A stretch of 64,000 nucleotides of DNA from contig NZ_VLPS01000005.1 of assembly GCF_007570865.1 (NCBI RefSeq), positions 186,001-250,000 on the forward strand. The letters run 5' to 3'. This stretch comes from Atlantibacter subterraneus (GTDB lineage Bacteria; Pseudomonadota; Gammaproteobacteria; Enterobacterales; Enterobacteriaceae). This document shows positions 50,285 through 59,058 of this stretch, in pieces. The notes under the pieces were generated by a model. It worked only from the letters and a program-made list of their open reading frames with translations. It ran no database searches and was not told where the DNA came from. Both the position numbers and the translations under genes were made by a program. Every line of letters starts with the position of its first letter. Position 1 is the first letter of the stretch.

Positions 50285-51053
50285 ATACCATGAGGAGAGT
50301 GATCTCCTCGGCCTCAAACGCATTGATCGCTTCACGGCTCAGCGTCTCTTCCACCACCAGCACGTCGATTTCATCACAGCGGGCCACGGTAAACCGCGCG
50401 ATGCCGGGAATTTTATTCGCCGTCAGCGCCACGATGGTTTGATTGCTTTGGCGGATCGCCGCTTTTTTGAATTCACAATCGGCATAGTCAAAGCCGGTCA
50501 GCCCGGTTTCCGCGCTCATGGCGCATCCGCCAATAAACGCCTGGTCAAAAATAATGGTTCTCAGTTGATCCAGCGCGCTGCTGCCCACGCAGCCGCCAAT
50601 ATTTTTCTGGATCTGCCCGCCCAGCATAATCACCTCGATCAGCGGGTGTTTTAATAGCACCGCAGCGATATCCGGGGCGTTGGTGACGACGGTGAGCTGG
50701 AGATCGTCCGGGAAAGCGGACGCCATCGCCAGGTTGGTCGTCCCGGTATCAATAAAAATACAGGTACCGTTTTTTACCAGCTCCACGCAGCGCTGCGCCA
50801 GCAGGCCTTTTTCTGCGTGATTGTGCGCTTTTCGGTGCGTGAAGTTTTCACCATCCTGCAATTGCAGCACCGCGCCGCCGTAGACCTTTTTACAGATCCC
50901 CTCTTTGCTGAGTTCGTGCAGATCGCGGCGAATCGTGTGCTCCGAAACCTGTAACTGTGCGGCAAGATCGCTACAGATCGCGCGGCCATTTTGTTGCAGG
51001 ATCTGGCGGATCAGCGCTTGTCGCTGCTCCGGAAAAGCTGCATAATCGAGCAT
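50283..51053 (-). CDS. DeoR-family transcriptional regulator
   Basis: 256 residues. N-terminal DeoR helix-turn-helix (about 10-60: 'RQALIRQILQQNGRAICSDLAAQLQVSEHTIRRDLHELSKEG', split), then the DeoR sensor domain with 'IFIDTGTTNLAMASAFP' and 'VVTNAPDIAAVLL', a fold that binds sugar-phosphate effectors. AAGGA precedes the ATG. It diverges from the MFS/VOC pair across 111 bp and probably represses it. The effector is unknown. Confidence 0.88.
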   Translation of the reverse strand: MLDYAAFPEQRQALIRQILQQNGRAICSDLAAQLQVSEHTIRRDLHELSKEGICKKVYGGAVLQLQDGENFTHRKAHNHAEKGLLAQRCVELVKNGTCIFIDTGTTNLAMASAFPDDLQLTVVTNAPDIAAVLLKHPLIEVIMLGGQIQKNIGGCVGSSALDQLRTIIFDQAFIGGCAMSAETGLTGFDYADCEFKKAAIRQSNQTIVALTANKIPGIARFTVARCDEIDVLVVEETLSREAINAFEAEEITLLMV

Positions 51054-51164
51054 AAAAATCCTTAAATCATCACAAACGAGCTATAGTGAGCATAGTCCTG
51101 CAACCCGGACCCTGTTGTCAACGGCATCCGGCCTGATTGAGTACGAAATTTGAAGAGGATCCCT

Positions 51165-52328
51165 ATGTCCCAACATCGTTCCGGCGTTTCACCGGCATTT
51201 GCCACTCGCCTTGTTTTCTTTATTGCCGGATTCGTCACGGCGGCCTGGGCGGTGATCGTGCCGTTCGCCCGCAGTAATACCGGCGTTAACGAGGCTACGC
51301 TGGGCACGCTGTTGCTGTGCCTTGGCGTAGGCGCGCTGATTGCAATGCCGGTAACCGGCCTGCTGACCAGTAAATTCGGCTGCCGCCGCGTGATCCTCAG
51401 CGCCGTCGGGTTTATTGTGTTGACTACCCCACTGCTGTCGGTGATTAACGATCCCCTGCTGCTGGCGGGCGTGCTGCTGCTGTTTGGCGTCGGCGTAGGC
51501 GTGACCGACTGCGCCATGAACATTCAGGCCATCCTGGTAGAAAAAGCATCGCCGGTGCCGGTGATGTCCGGGTTCCACGGCATGTACAGCGTTGGCGGGA
51601 TTGCCGGGGCGGGTTTCCTGACGCTGCTGCTAACGCTGGGGATGACGATTTTTACCGGCACTCTGCTGGTCACCCTGGCGGTGATTGTGATGACCTTTAT
51701 CAGCCGCTCCGGATTGCTCGACTATGCGAATCCCACAGAAGGCCCGGCGTTTGCCGTTCCCCGTGGTGCGGTACTGCTGCTGGGGATTGTCTGCTTTGCC
51801 GTGTTCCTGACCGAAGGCACGGTGCTGGACTGGAGCGCCGTCTACCTGACCGACGTGCGCAATATTCCGGAAACCCTCGGCGGGCTGGGCTATACCTGCT
51901 TCGCCATCGCCATGACCCTGTTCAGATTAACCGGCGACCGCATCATCGCCCGGCTGGGACGTCTGCCCGTGGTGTTGGGCGGGTCAATTGTCGCGGCAGT
52001 CGGCCTGGCGCTGGTGACTTATATCCCTTCATGGGAATTATCGTTAATAGGCTATGTGCTGGTGGGCGCAGGCTGCGCCAATATCGTGCCGGTGATGTTC
52101 TCAGCGGTAGGTCGCCAGACTGTGATGCCACAGGCGGCGGCGGTCCCGGCCATCACCACCCTGGGCTATCTGGGCGTGCTTAGCGGACCCGCGTTTATCG
52201 GCTACGTGGCGCATTTCAGCTCACTCTCTTTCGCATTCTCGCTGATCATGGTGTTGATGCTGATGGTCGGCGCGCTCTCCCTCACCCTTAACCTTGGACA
52301 TCAAGCCGTCACGGCGGAGAACTCATGA
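51165..52328 (+). CDS. MFS transporter, YbjJ-like
   Basis: 387 residues with about 12 hydrophobic segments. Start at 51165 with GAGGATCC upstream; an upstream TTG at 51150 is less likely. It resembles the FucP/YbjJ-like branch ('GFVTAAWAVIVPFARSNTGVNEATLGTLLLCLGVGALIAMPVTGLLTSKFG', split; 'CAMNIQAILVEKASPVPVMSGFHGMYSVGGIAGAGFL', split). Its substrate is unknown, perhaps a sugar or sugar derivative given the DeoR regulator. It overlaps the VOC gene by 4 nt. Confidence 0.85.
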   Translation: MSQHRSGVSPAFATRLVFFIAGFVTAAWAVIVPFARSNTGVNEATLGTLLLCLGVGALIAMPVTGLLTSKFGCRRVILSAVGFIVLTTPLLSVINDPLLLAGVLLLFGVGVGVTDCAMNIQAILVEKASPVPVMSGFHGMYSVGGIAGAGFLTLLLTLGMTIFTGTLLVTLAVIVMTFISRSGLLDYANPTEGPAFAVPRGAVLLLGIVCFAVFLTEGTVLDWSAVYLTDVRNIPETLGGLGYTCFAIAMTLFRLTGDRIIARLGRLPVVLGGSIVAAVGLALVTYIPSWELSLIGYVLVGAGCANIVPVMFSAVGRQTVMPQAAAVPAITTLGYLGVLSGPAFIGYVAHFSSLSFAFSLIMVLMLMVGALSLTLNLGHQAVTAENS

Positions 52329-52708
52329 AAATTGCACACGTAGCGCTCTGGACGCGCGACCTGGCGGCGCAGCAGGCATTCTGGCGCGAGATGTTTGGCG
52401 GCGTCAGTAACGAGCTGTACATCAGTAAGAACCGACCGGGATTTCAGTCGTATTTCATCAGCCTGCCAGACGGCCCGACCATTGAATTAATGACCCTGCC
52501 CGAGCTGGGCGACGGATCTAACGGCCAGGAACTGACGGGATGGGCGCATATCGCCGTTAACGTCGGCGCGAAACAGGACGTCGACGCCATGGCCGATCGC
52601 GCCGCGCAGTCCGGCATTCTGGTTAGCCCGCCGCGCACCACCGGGGACGGATTTTACGAGGCGGTGATCCGCGACCCCGATGGCAACCTGATTGAACTGG
52701 TGGCGTGA
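52325..52708 (+). CDS. VOC-family (glyoxalase/dioxygenase-like) protein
   Basis: 127 residues forming one vicinal-oxygen-chelate module. Metal-ligand-like positions are His5 ('KIAHVALWTRDL'), Glu in 'GPTIELMTLPE', His in 'GWAHIAVNV', and Glu in the C-terminal 'DPDGNLIELVA', the pattern of glyoxalase I-like enzymes. It may detoxify or isomerise a metabolite carried by the overlapping MFS gene. The exact reaction cannot be read. Confidence 0.85.
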   Translation: MKIAHVALWTRDLAAQQAFWREMFGGVSNELYISKNRPGFQSYFISLPDGPTIELMTLPELGDGSNGQELTGWAHIAVNVGAKQDVDAMADRAAQSGILVSPPRTTGDGFYEAVIRDPDGNLIELVA

Positions 52709-52714
52709 CCGCGT

Positions 52715-53740
52715 TTATTCCGCCCCGCTGGCCTGATGGAATCCGCAGGATCCCCGGATCACCAGCGCGGGCGGTAAAATGATCCGCTTCGGCGGTTCAT
52801 CGTTACCCTGAATACGGCTGTACAGCAACTCCCCCGCTTTACGGCCAATCTCTTTTGCCGCCACTGAAACCGTGGTTAGCGCTGGCTGCACCAGAGCCGC
52901 CTCGGTAATATCGTCAAATCCCACCAGTGCGAAATCCTGGCCGGGCGTGCGGCCCATTTTACGCAGCGCCTGCATCACGCCCAGCGCCACGATGTCCTGG
53001 TAGCAGACGGCGGCGGTAATTTCTGGATACGCGGTCAACAACGCTTCCGCGACCCGCGCGCCATCGCTCTGGCTGGCCTGCGAGGCGACAATCCATTCCG
53101 GCTTCGGCGACAGGCCATGCTCAATCAGCTTGCTGGTAAAACCGCCGATACGCTGGGCGCGGGTGCCGGAATTATGGCTACCGCCGATAAACGCGATATG
53201 CCGGTGGCCCAGTTTTAGCAAATGCGCGGTGGCCAGTTGGGTGCCGAAAAAGTTATCAGTGCCGACGTAATCGAAATCCGCATCGCCAAAGGTACGCACC
53301 GTCAGGATCACCGGGATATTGCGCCGCTTCAGCCCGTCAAAAAAAGCCTGCGGCGTGTCGCGGGCGGCGCAAAGCACCATGCCGCAGGCGTTGTTGCGCA
53401 TCAGCGAGTCGACAAACCGCTGCTGGCGTTCGCCGGATTCCTCGCTGTTGGCGAGAAACAGCAGCAGATCGTGGCGCTCCATTTCGTGACTCAGCCCGGC
53501 GGTCATCTCACTGTAGAACGGGTTAGTGATGTCGTGCAGCAGTAGCCCGACCTGATTGCTGCTGCGGTTGCGTAAGTTCGCCGCAGTCTGGTTGTAGACA
53601 TAGCCGGACTCATCCAGCGCGCGTAGCACCCGTTCCCGGGTAGCCTGTGAAATCCGTCCCCGATTGCGCAGCACCATAGAAACGGTCGCGGTGGAAACGC
53701 CCGCACGTTCGGCGACCTGCGCCAGCGTTACTGTCGTCAT
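52715..53740 (-). CDS. LacI-family repressor of the PTS/isomerase locus
   Basis: 341 residues from MTTVTLAQVAERAGVSTATVS, with AGGAGG before the ATG; the extension to 53791 is not used. LacI helix-turn-helix and hinge in residues 4-60, with the hinge 'YVYNQTAANLRNRSSNQVGLLL', then a periplasmic-binding-protein-like effector domain ending 'IILPPALVIRGSCGFHQ'. MalI-like. It diverges from the PTS operon. The 17-18 bp palindromes in the gap and upstream of the cupin genes are its likely operators. Confidence 0.92.
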   Translation of the reverse strand: MTTVTLAQVAERAGVSTATVSMVLRNRGRISQATRERVLRALDESGYVYNQTAANLRNRSSNQVGLLLHDITNPFYSEMTAGLSHEMERHDLLLFLANSEESGERQQRFVDSLMRNNACGMVLCAARDTPQAFFDGLKRRNIPVILTVRTFGDADFDYVGTDNFFGTQLATAHLLKLGHRHIAFIGGSHNSGTRAQRIGGFTSKLIEHGLSPKPEWIVASQASQSDGARVAEALLTAYPEITAAVCYQDIVALGVMQALRKMGRTPGQDFALVGFDDITEAALVQPALTTVSVAAKEIGRKAGELLYSRIQGNDEPPKRIILPPALVIRGSCGFHQASGAE

Positions 53741-53762
53741 GCATCCTCCTCTGTCTGCCAAC

Positions 53763-53780
53763 AGATTAATCGAATAACCT
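53763..53780. promoter_or_regulatory. LacI-type operator 1
   Basis: AGATTAATCGAATAACCT, an imperfect 18-bp palindrome 23 nt upstream of the LacI gene start. It differs from the operator at 59653 at one position (GAATAA against GATTAA), suggesting autoregulation of the repressor. Confidence 0.65.
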
Positions 53781-53798
53781 GTTTTTTGCACTTTATCC

Positions 53799-53814
53799 TG
53801 TGAGACGTTTCACA
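53799..53814. promoter_or_regulatory. Perfect CRP site upstream of the PTS operon
   Basis: TGTGA-GACGTT-TCACA matches all ten conserved positions of the CRP consensus. It lies between operators 1 and 2 in the divergent promoter region, so catabolite activation of the PTS operon, the repressor gene, or both is expected. Confidence 0.8.
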
Positions 53815-53853
53815 ACACCGCCCATAAACGATGCTTTGTTGCCATAAATGGCG

Positions 53854-53870
53854 GGTTAATCGCGTTAACC
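53854..53870. promoter_or_regulatory. LacI-type operator 2
   Basis: GGTTAATCGCGTTAACC, 17 bp, with GGTTAA / TTAACC arms. It is a variant of the TTAATCGATTAA core found in the other sites. It lies between the CRP site and the PTS operon start. Confidence 0.6.
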
Positions 53871-53884
53871 ACTCTTCCCAGAAT

Positions 53885-53902
53885 CGGTTAATCGATTAAT
53901 CT
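53885..53902. promoter_or_regulatory. LacI-type operator 3
   Basis: CGGTTAATCGATTAATCT, containing the perfect 12-bp palindrome TTAATCGATTAA at 53888-53899. It ends 25 nt before the first gene of the PTS operon, in the place of a typical blocking operator. Confidence 0.75.
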
Positions 53903-53927
53903 TTTAGCAAGGACTATGGGAGAGCAT

Positions 53928-55676
53928 ATGAAACAGACAGCCTATGATAAATACCCGGAAATCACGGTTCTGGGTTTTGAAAATCAGGCCTGGCAAGGAT
54001 GGGACGACATCGTTGCCGCGCTAAACGCGAAACGTCCCAACCAGGGGAAAACGGTACTGGTGATTGACTGTTATCCCGGCGTCAGACTGGCGGAACTGGA
54101 AAGGCAACTGCTGCCCCGGCTCGCGCCGCAGTTAACTGTTAATGCGGAAACCGCCCGGCTGGATGAACAGCATTTACACGACCTGCTGGCCCGCAATCTC
54201 ACAGACGATCGGGTATTTGGCGTGCTCTCATGCCATCAGTTGCCTGAGTTTTTTTCTGCGCAGCGGCTGGCGCAATTGCGTCAGGATGTTGAGCGCGTTG
54301 AGCAAGGTTTAGTGGTGATTTACGGCCCCGGCGCGGCGCTGGTGCATCCGGGTGATGTGCTGGTCTATGCCGATCTGGCGCGCTGGGAGATCCAGCAGCG
54401 GATGCGCAGCGGAGAATTCGGCAACTGGGGCGTTGAAAACCAGCACGAAGATATGCTGCGCCGCTACAAACGCGCGTTCTTTATTGAATGGCGGGTATTC
54501 GACCGCCATAAAACGCCGCTGCTGAAGCGCGCAGACTTTGTGCTGGATACCACTCAGCAAGATCAACCAAACCTGGTCAGCGGCGATGCGCTGCGTGCCG
54601 GTCTTGAGCAAGCAACCCGCCAGCCGTTTCGCGTGGTGCCTTTCTTCGACCCTGGCGTGTGGGGCGGCCAGTGGATGAAACAGCAATTCGATCTCGATCC
54701 CTCTGCGGCGAATTACGCATGGTGTTTTGACTGTGTGCCCGAGGAAAACAGCCTGTTCTTGCGCTTCGGCGCGGTGCGGATCGAGATCCCCTCTCAGGAT
54801 TTAGTGCTGCTCCAGCCGCGTCCCTTACTGGGTGAAAAAGTCCACGCCCGGTTCGGGGCCGAATTCCCGATCCGCTTTGACTTTCTCGACACCATGGATG
54901 GCCAGAATCTGAGTTTCCAGGTCCATCCGCTAACGGAATACATTCAGCAGCAGTTCGGTATGCATTACACCCAGGATGAAAGTTATTACATCCTCGACGC
55001 GGAGCCGGGCGCGGTGGTGTATCTGGGGACGCAGACCGGCACACAGCCGCAGACGATGCTGGACGATCTGCACGCCGCCCAGCGCGGTGAGAAGCCGTTT
55101 GACGACCAGCGCTTCGTGAATCAGATCCCGGCGCGCAAGCACGATCACTTCCTGATCCCCGCCGGGACCGTGCACTGTTCCGGCAAAGGCACCATGGTGC
55201 TGGAGATCAGCGCCACGCCGTACATTTTTACCTTCAAACTGTGGGACTGGGGCCGCCTGGGGCTTGACGGCCTGCCGCGCCCGGTCCACCTGGAGCATGG
55301 CGCACAGGTGATCGACTGGCAGCGTGACACCCGCTGGGTGGAAAAACATCTGGTGAACCGGATCGAGCCCATCGCCCAGGGCGACGGCTGGCGCGAAGAG
55401 CGCACCGGCCTGCACGAGCGGGAATTTATTGAAACCCGCCGCCACTGGTTTAGCGCGCCGGTTACCCATCATACCCACGGCGGCGTTAATGTGCTCAATC
55501 TGGTGGAGGGCGCACAAGCGCGGGTGGATAGCCCAACCGGTGCATTTGAACCCTATATAGTCCATTACGCCGAAACCTTTATCGTCCCCGCCGCCGTTGG
55601 CGAATACCGCATTTCGCCCTGGGGTGAAAGCGTCGGGCAAACGCTGGCGACGGTGAAAGCCTGGGTAAGGGGGTAA
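53928..55676 (+). CDS. Phosphomannose-isomerase-like protein with an extra degenerate kinase-like N-terminal domain
   Basis: 582 residues from MKQTAYDKYPEITVLGFEN; GGGAG lies 5 nt upstream, and an ATG at 53916 is too close to its AAGGA. The C-terminal half (about 290-582) is a class I mannose-6-phosphate isomerase cupin with all four zinc ligands: Q331 and H333 ('FQVHPLTEY'), E351 ('DESYYIL') and H416 ('PAGTVHCSGKGTMVLEI'), plus 'KLWDWGR'. The first ~230 residues are not part of a standard ~390-residue PMI. They look like a P-loop kinase fold ('KTVLVIDCYPGV', 'VFGVLSCHQLPEFF', 'LVVIYGPGAALV...VLVYADLARWEIQQRMRSG'), but no GxxGxGKS loop is present. It heads the PTS operon, so it probably acts on the imported sugar phosphate. 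Confidence 0.88.
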   Translation: MKQTAYDKYPEITVLGFENQAWQGWDDIVAALNAKRPNQGKTVLVIDCYPGVRLAELERQLLPRLAPQLTVNAETARLDEQHLHDLLARNLTDDRVFGVLSCHQLPEFFSAQRLAQLRQDVERVEQGLVVIYGPGAALVHPGDVLVYADLARWEIQQRMRSGEFGNWGVENQHEDMLRRYKRAFFIEWRVFDRHKTPLLKRADFVLDTTQQDQPNLVSGDALRAGLEQATRQPFRVVPFFDPGVWGGQWMKQQFDLDPSAANYAWCFDCVPEENSLFLRFGAVRIEIPSQDLVLLQPRPLLGEKVHARFGAEFPIRFDFLDTMDGQNLSFQVHPLTEYIQQQFGMHYTQDESYYILDAEPGAVVYLGTQTGTQPQTMLDDLHAAQRGEKPFDDQRFVNQIPARKHDHFLIPAGTVHCSGKGTMVLEISATPYIFTFKLWDWGRLGLDGLPRPVHLEHGAQVIDWQRDTRWVEKHLVNRIEPIAQGDGWREERTGLHEREFIETRRHWFSAPVTHHTHGGVNVLNLVEGAQARVDSPTGAFEPYIVHYAETFIVPAAVGEYRISPWGESVGQTLATVKAWVRG

Positions 55677-55678
55677 TC

Positions 55679-56107
55679 ATGATTCATTTTATTGTCGCCA
55701 GCCACGGACCGCTTGCTCAGGCATTGCTGGAAAGCAGCCGCATGGTATATGGCGAACTGCCGCACGTGCAGGCGGTCACGCTGGATGAACAGCGCGGTAT
55801 TGAAGGGTTTAAACAGGATTTCGCAGCGGTAATGACCCTGGCGCGCGAGGGCGCGGACGGCGTGCTGGTGCTGTGCGATATGCAAAGCGGTACGCCGTGG
55901 AACGTCGCCTGCTATTACGCGTTTTCCCCGGACTGCGTGCCGCCGGTCGCCGTGGTTGCCGGAGTAAATTTCCCGATGCTGCTGCTTAGCGACGAGGTCG
56001 CCCCGTTAATCGATGTTCACGCCGCCGCCGCGCTGTTGCTGGAAATGACGCAGCCGACGCTGATTAAGGCCGAGCCCGTTTCTTCATTAACCTCTGACGA
56101 TTTTTAA
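55679..56107 (+). CDS. Mannose-family PTS sugar transporter subunit IIA
   Basis: 142 residues. EIIA of the mannose/sorbose/fructose (Man) PTS family; the phosphorylated histidine is H9 in 'FIVASHGPLAQALLESS'. 'GVLVLCDMQSGTPWNVACYYAF' corresponds to the 'DLxGGTPxN' region of the family. It receives phosphate from HPr and passes it to IIB. Starts 2 nt after the isomerase stop. Confidence 0.92.
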   Translation: MIHFIVASHGPLAQALLESSRMVYGELPHVQAVTLDEQRGIEGFKQDFAAVMTLAREGADGVLVLCDMQSGTPWNVACYYAFSPDCVPPVAVVAGVNFPMLLLSDEVAPLIDVHAAAALLLEMTQPTLIKAEPVSSLTSDDF

Positions 56108-56117
56108 GGAGCCCGCT

Positions 56118-56612
56118 ATGAGTCTCTCATTTGTACGTATTGACGACCGCGTCATTCATGGGCAGCTCGTGACACGCTGGGCCAAAGAGCTGCCCTGTGA
56201 CGGCATCATTGCCATTGATGACGCCGTCGCGGCCGATCCCCTACTCTCCTCAGTGATGAAGGGCGCGGTGCAGGACACCAAAGTGTGGTTATTCGATACC
56301 GCTACCGCCATCGAAAAACTGCCAAAAGTGATTGCCAGCGAAAAACGCTATTTTGTGATTGGCAAATCGCCCGTGACGCTCCAGCGCATCGAGATGGCCG
56401 GGATAAGCCTGAAAAACGCCAACGGTAAGATCAATGTCGGCCCGATGAGCGCCCGCGCCAGTACCACCACTATCGGCCCTAATCAGTCGGTGAATGCCGA
56501 GGAAACCGCCGCATTCGACTGGCTCGCCGCCCATGGCCACGCCATTGAGTTTCGGCTGGTTCCCGATGCCAGTTGCTATAGCTGGCAGGACGCCCGGCAA
56601 AAAATAAAATGA
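56118..56612 (+). CDS. Mannose-family PTS sugar transporter subunit IIB
   Basis: 164 residues. Signature 'FVRIDDRVIHGQLVTRWAKEL' with the phospho-accepting H14; 'IAIDDAVAADPLLSSVMKGAVQ' follows as in the family. It phosphorylates the sugar during import through IIC/IID. Separate IIA and IIB genes, unlike the fused ManX. Confidence 0.94.
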   Translation: MSLSFVRIDDRVIHGQLVTRWAKELPCDGIIAIDDAVAADPLLSSVMKGAVQDTKVWLFDTATAIEKLPKVIASEKRYFVIGKSPVTLQRIEMAGISLKNANGKINVGPMSARASTTTIGPNQSVNAEETAAFDWLAAHGHAIEFRLVPDASCYSWQDARQKIK

Positions 56613-56622
56613 GGAGCGCATC

Positions 56623-57420
56623 ATGATTGTTGAAGCCACATTGATTGGCATTCTTTGCTATCTGGGGGCGTTAAGCAGCCCCTGGCTGTTTGGCCTGACA
56701 GGCGGCTGGTATTTGATCACCCGCCCGCTGGTCTCCGGGATGTTGGTCGGCCTGATCCTCGGCGATGTGACCACCGGCATTATTATCGGCGTGGCGGTAC
56801 AGGCGGTGTATATCGCGATGGTGACGCCGGGCGGCTCCATGCCCGCCGACCTGAATTTCGTCGCATTTCCGGCCATCGCGCTGGGCATTCTCTCCGGCAA
56901 AGGGCCGGAAGTGGCCGTGGCGCTGGCCGCCACAATTGGTATCGCCGGGACCATTCTGTTTAACGCCATGATGGTACTGAACTCGTTCTGGAACCACCGC
57001 GCCGATGTGGCGCTGGAGCGTGGCGACGAGCGCGGTATCTATCTCAACAGCGCTATTTTTCCCCAGGCCACCAACTTCCTGTTGCGCTTTGTCCCGACTT
57101 TTATCGCGGTCTACTTTGGCGCGCAGTACATCAGCGAGTTTATGGACAGCCTGCCGCGCATGGTGCTGTCGATCATGAACGTGCTGGGCGGCATTTTACC
57201 GGCGGTGGGCATCGCGATCCTGCTCAAGCAAATCATCAAAAACTACAGCATGTTGATCTATTTTCTGGTCGGTTTCGTCTGCATCGTGTTCCTGAAACTG
57301 AACATGGTCGCGCTGGTGATCGTGGGAGCGCTGCTGGCGCTGATCCATTACAACTACAAACCGGAAACCCAGCCAGCGGTGAAAGCCGCCTCGCCTGCCG
57401 ATGATGAGGATGAATTCTGA
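56623..57420 (+). CDS. Mannose-family PTS permease subunit IIC
   Basis: 265-residue hydrophobic protein of the ManY/AgaC/SorA type. Key stretches: 'LGLILGDVTTGIIIGVAVQAVYIAMVTPGGSMPADLNFVAFPAIAL' (split) and 'VLGGILPAVGIAILLKQIIKNYSMLIYFLVGFV' (split). It forms the transmembrane sugar channel with IID. Ends with an acidic tail and overlaps the IID start by one base (TGATG). Confidence 0.95.
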   Translation: MIVEATLIGILCYLGALSSPWLFGLTGGWYLITRPLVSGMLVGLILGDVTTGIIIGVAVQAVYIAMVTPGGSMPADLNFVAFPAIALGILSGKGPEVAVALAATIGIAGTILFNAMMVLNSFWNHRADVALERGDERGIYLNSAIFPQATNFLLRFVPTFIAVYFGAQYISEFMDSLPRMVLSIMNVLGGILPAVGIAILLKQIIKNYSMLIYFLVGFVCIVFLKLNMVALVIVGALLALIHYNYKPETQPAVKAASPADDEDEF

Positions 57421-58238
57421 TGGAAGCGCGTAATCTCACCCGCAAAGATCTGCGCCGCTGCTGGCGCGCCTGGATGATGCATAATCTTTCCTCCATGAGC
57501 TTTGAAAGGCTGGAATCCTTTGGGTTCTGCCTCAGCATGTTGCCGGTCGCCCGCAAACTCTACCCGGACGCAGCGGCGCGCACCGAAATGCTGCGCCGTC
57601 ACGCCTCGTTCTATAACACCGAGCCGCAGATTGGCGCGATTGTTAACGGCATGGCGCTGGGCCTGGAAGAGAAAAAGGCCAATGGCGAACCCATCGACGG
57701 GGAAACCATTAATACCCTGAAAGTGGGCCTGATGGGGCCGCTGGCCGGGATTGGTGATTCCATGATCCCCGGTATGCTGATCCCGATTTTGCTCAGTATC
57801 GGCATGGCGCTGGCGGCGGGCGGCAGTATGCTCGGCCCGCTGTTTTACACCGTGGCGTGGCTGGCGATTATTATTCCCGGCTCGTGGTTTCTGTTTCTCA
57901 AAGGCTACCAGATGGGCTCCGGCTCGGTGGAAATGCTGGTCAGCAGCCGCTCGACACGCCTGCGTGAAGCCCTGTCGCTGCTCGGCGTATTTGTGATGGG
58001 CGGCGTAGCCGCGAGCTATGTGAAGTTGGGCACCGGCCTGGAGTTTGTGACGAACGACGGGGTCAATATCCACGTTCAGCAAATGCTCGATGGGATCTTC
58101 CCGCAATTACTGCCGCTGATTGTGGTGCTGGGCACCTGGTATTTGATGGCGAAGCGCGGAGTATCGCCGGTTAAGGCAATGCTACTGCTGTTGATCCTCG
58201 CCGCAGCAGGCGTGGCGACCGGGCTGTTTGCCGGGTAA
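57420..58238 (+). CDS. Mannose-family PTS permease subunit IID
   Basis: 272 residues, ManZ/AgaD-like. 'LTRKDLRRCWRAWMMHNLSSMSFERLESFGFCLSMLPV' (split), 'LGLEEKKANGEPIDGETINTLKVGLMGPLAGIGDSMIPG' (split) and the final membrane segments are typical. Last gene of the operon, followed by a strong terminator. Confidence 0.95.
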   Translation: MEARNLTRKDLRRCWRAWMMHNLSSMSFERLESFGFCLSMLPVARKLYPDAAARTEMLRRHASFYNTEPQIGAIVNGMALGLEEKKANGEPIDGETINTLKVGLMGPLAGIGDSMIPGMLIPILLSIGMALAAGGSMLGPLFYTVAWLAIIIPGSWFLFLKGYQMGSGSVEMLVSSRSTRLREALSLLGVFVMGGVAASYVKLGTGLEFVTNDGVNIHVQQMLDGIFPQLLPLIVVLGTWYLMAKRGVSPVKAMLLLLILAAAGVATGLFAG

Positions 58239-58252
58239 TCGCATCAAACTTG

Positions 58253-58277
58253 CCGGGGCATAAGCCCCGGTTTTTTT
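58253..58277 (+). terminator. PTS operon terminator
   Basis: CCGGGGC-ATAA-GCCCCGG followed by seven T residues. The T-run overlaps the TAA stop of the convergent cupin gene (58276-58278). Confidence 0.9.
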
Positions 58278-59058
58278 ATGGGTGGAAATTGCGCCACAGG
58301 CCAGCGGTCCGATCGGGTTTAGAGATAAACTGAAAACGGGCAGGATCGTCGATAAACTGCTGGTAAATGGGCTCATCGGTAATGCCGAATTCGCTGTAGC
58401 GACGCGGCGTGATCGCCTGTAATCGCCCCGGCATATAGTGGGCGTTATGCTGCCAGACGATATGACCGTCCTGTACCAGCGGATACCACGCCAGCCCCTT
58501 ATGCGCCCGTACGGCGTCATATTCAAAGCCATACTCCCGATCGCACCAGGCACCGAAGGTCAGCGGCTCGTCAACAGAAGCGGAAATCGTCGCGTGCCCC
58601 CATCCCGGCGGCACCAGCACCTTTTCGCCCGGTCCGGCAATGACCGCAAAGCAGCGACCCGGATCGTCTTCGACAAATTCCTGCATATAGACGATTGCTT
58701 TGCCCTGCCAGATTTCGTACAGCTCCGGCGGGGACCAGCCGCTGTGCTGGCTGATGCGGTGAATATGGCCCTGACTGCGCACCGGCTCATCGCCCAGTTG
58801 GCCCGCAGCATAGGTCACGACACCAAACAGCAGCATGCGCTTTTGCAGTTCTTCGCGATCCTGGAGGCGCGCAACGTCCATCGCGATGGCATAGACCACA
58901 TCCGGCCCGCTACACTCCGGATTGCGCAGCGAGGCGCGGATCTGATCAAGCGTGCGCACTTCCGGCATCGGCCCGATAACATCCTCACCGTAGCTGAATC
59001 CCAGCGGCTGATGATGAATGGTCATGTTCAGCCCGTACTTCGCTTTCATATCAGCCAT
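58276..59058 (-). CDS. Cupin phosphoglucose-isomerase-type protein (longer paralog)
   Basis: 260 residues. Cupin with the archaeal-type glucose-6-phosphate isomerase pattern: H98 and H100 ('QGHIHRI'), E112 ('PPELYEIWQGKAIVYMQ') and H155 ('PPGWGHATISAS'). 'HSGWSPPELYE' is a family-like insertion between the histidines and the glutamate. It overlaps the upstream cupin gene by 8 nt, so the two are co-translated and may form a heteromeric or two-step isomerase. It is convergent with the PTS operon and shares its operator type. Confidence 0.8.
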   Translation of the reverse strand: MADMKAKYGLNMTIHHQPLGFSYGEDVIGPMPEVRTLDQIRASLRNPECSGPDVVYAIAMDVARLQDREELQKRMLLFGVVTYAAGQLGDEPVRSQGHIHRISQHSGWSPPELYEIWQGKAIVYMQEFVEDDPGRCFAVIAGPGEKVLVPPGWGHATISASVDEPLTFGAWCDREYGFEYDAVRAHKGLAWYPLVQDGHIVWQHNAHYMPGRLQAITPRRYSEFGITDEPIYQQFIDDPARFQFISKPDRTAGLWRNFHP

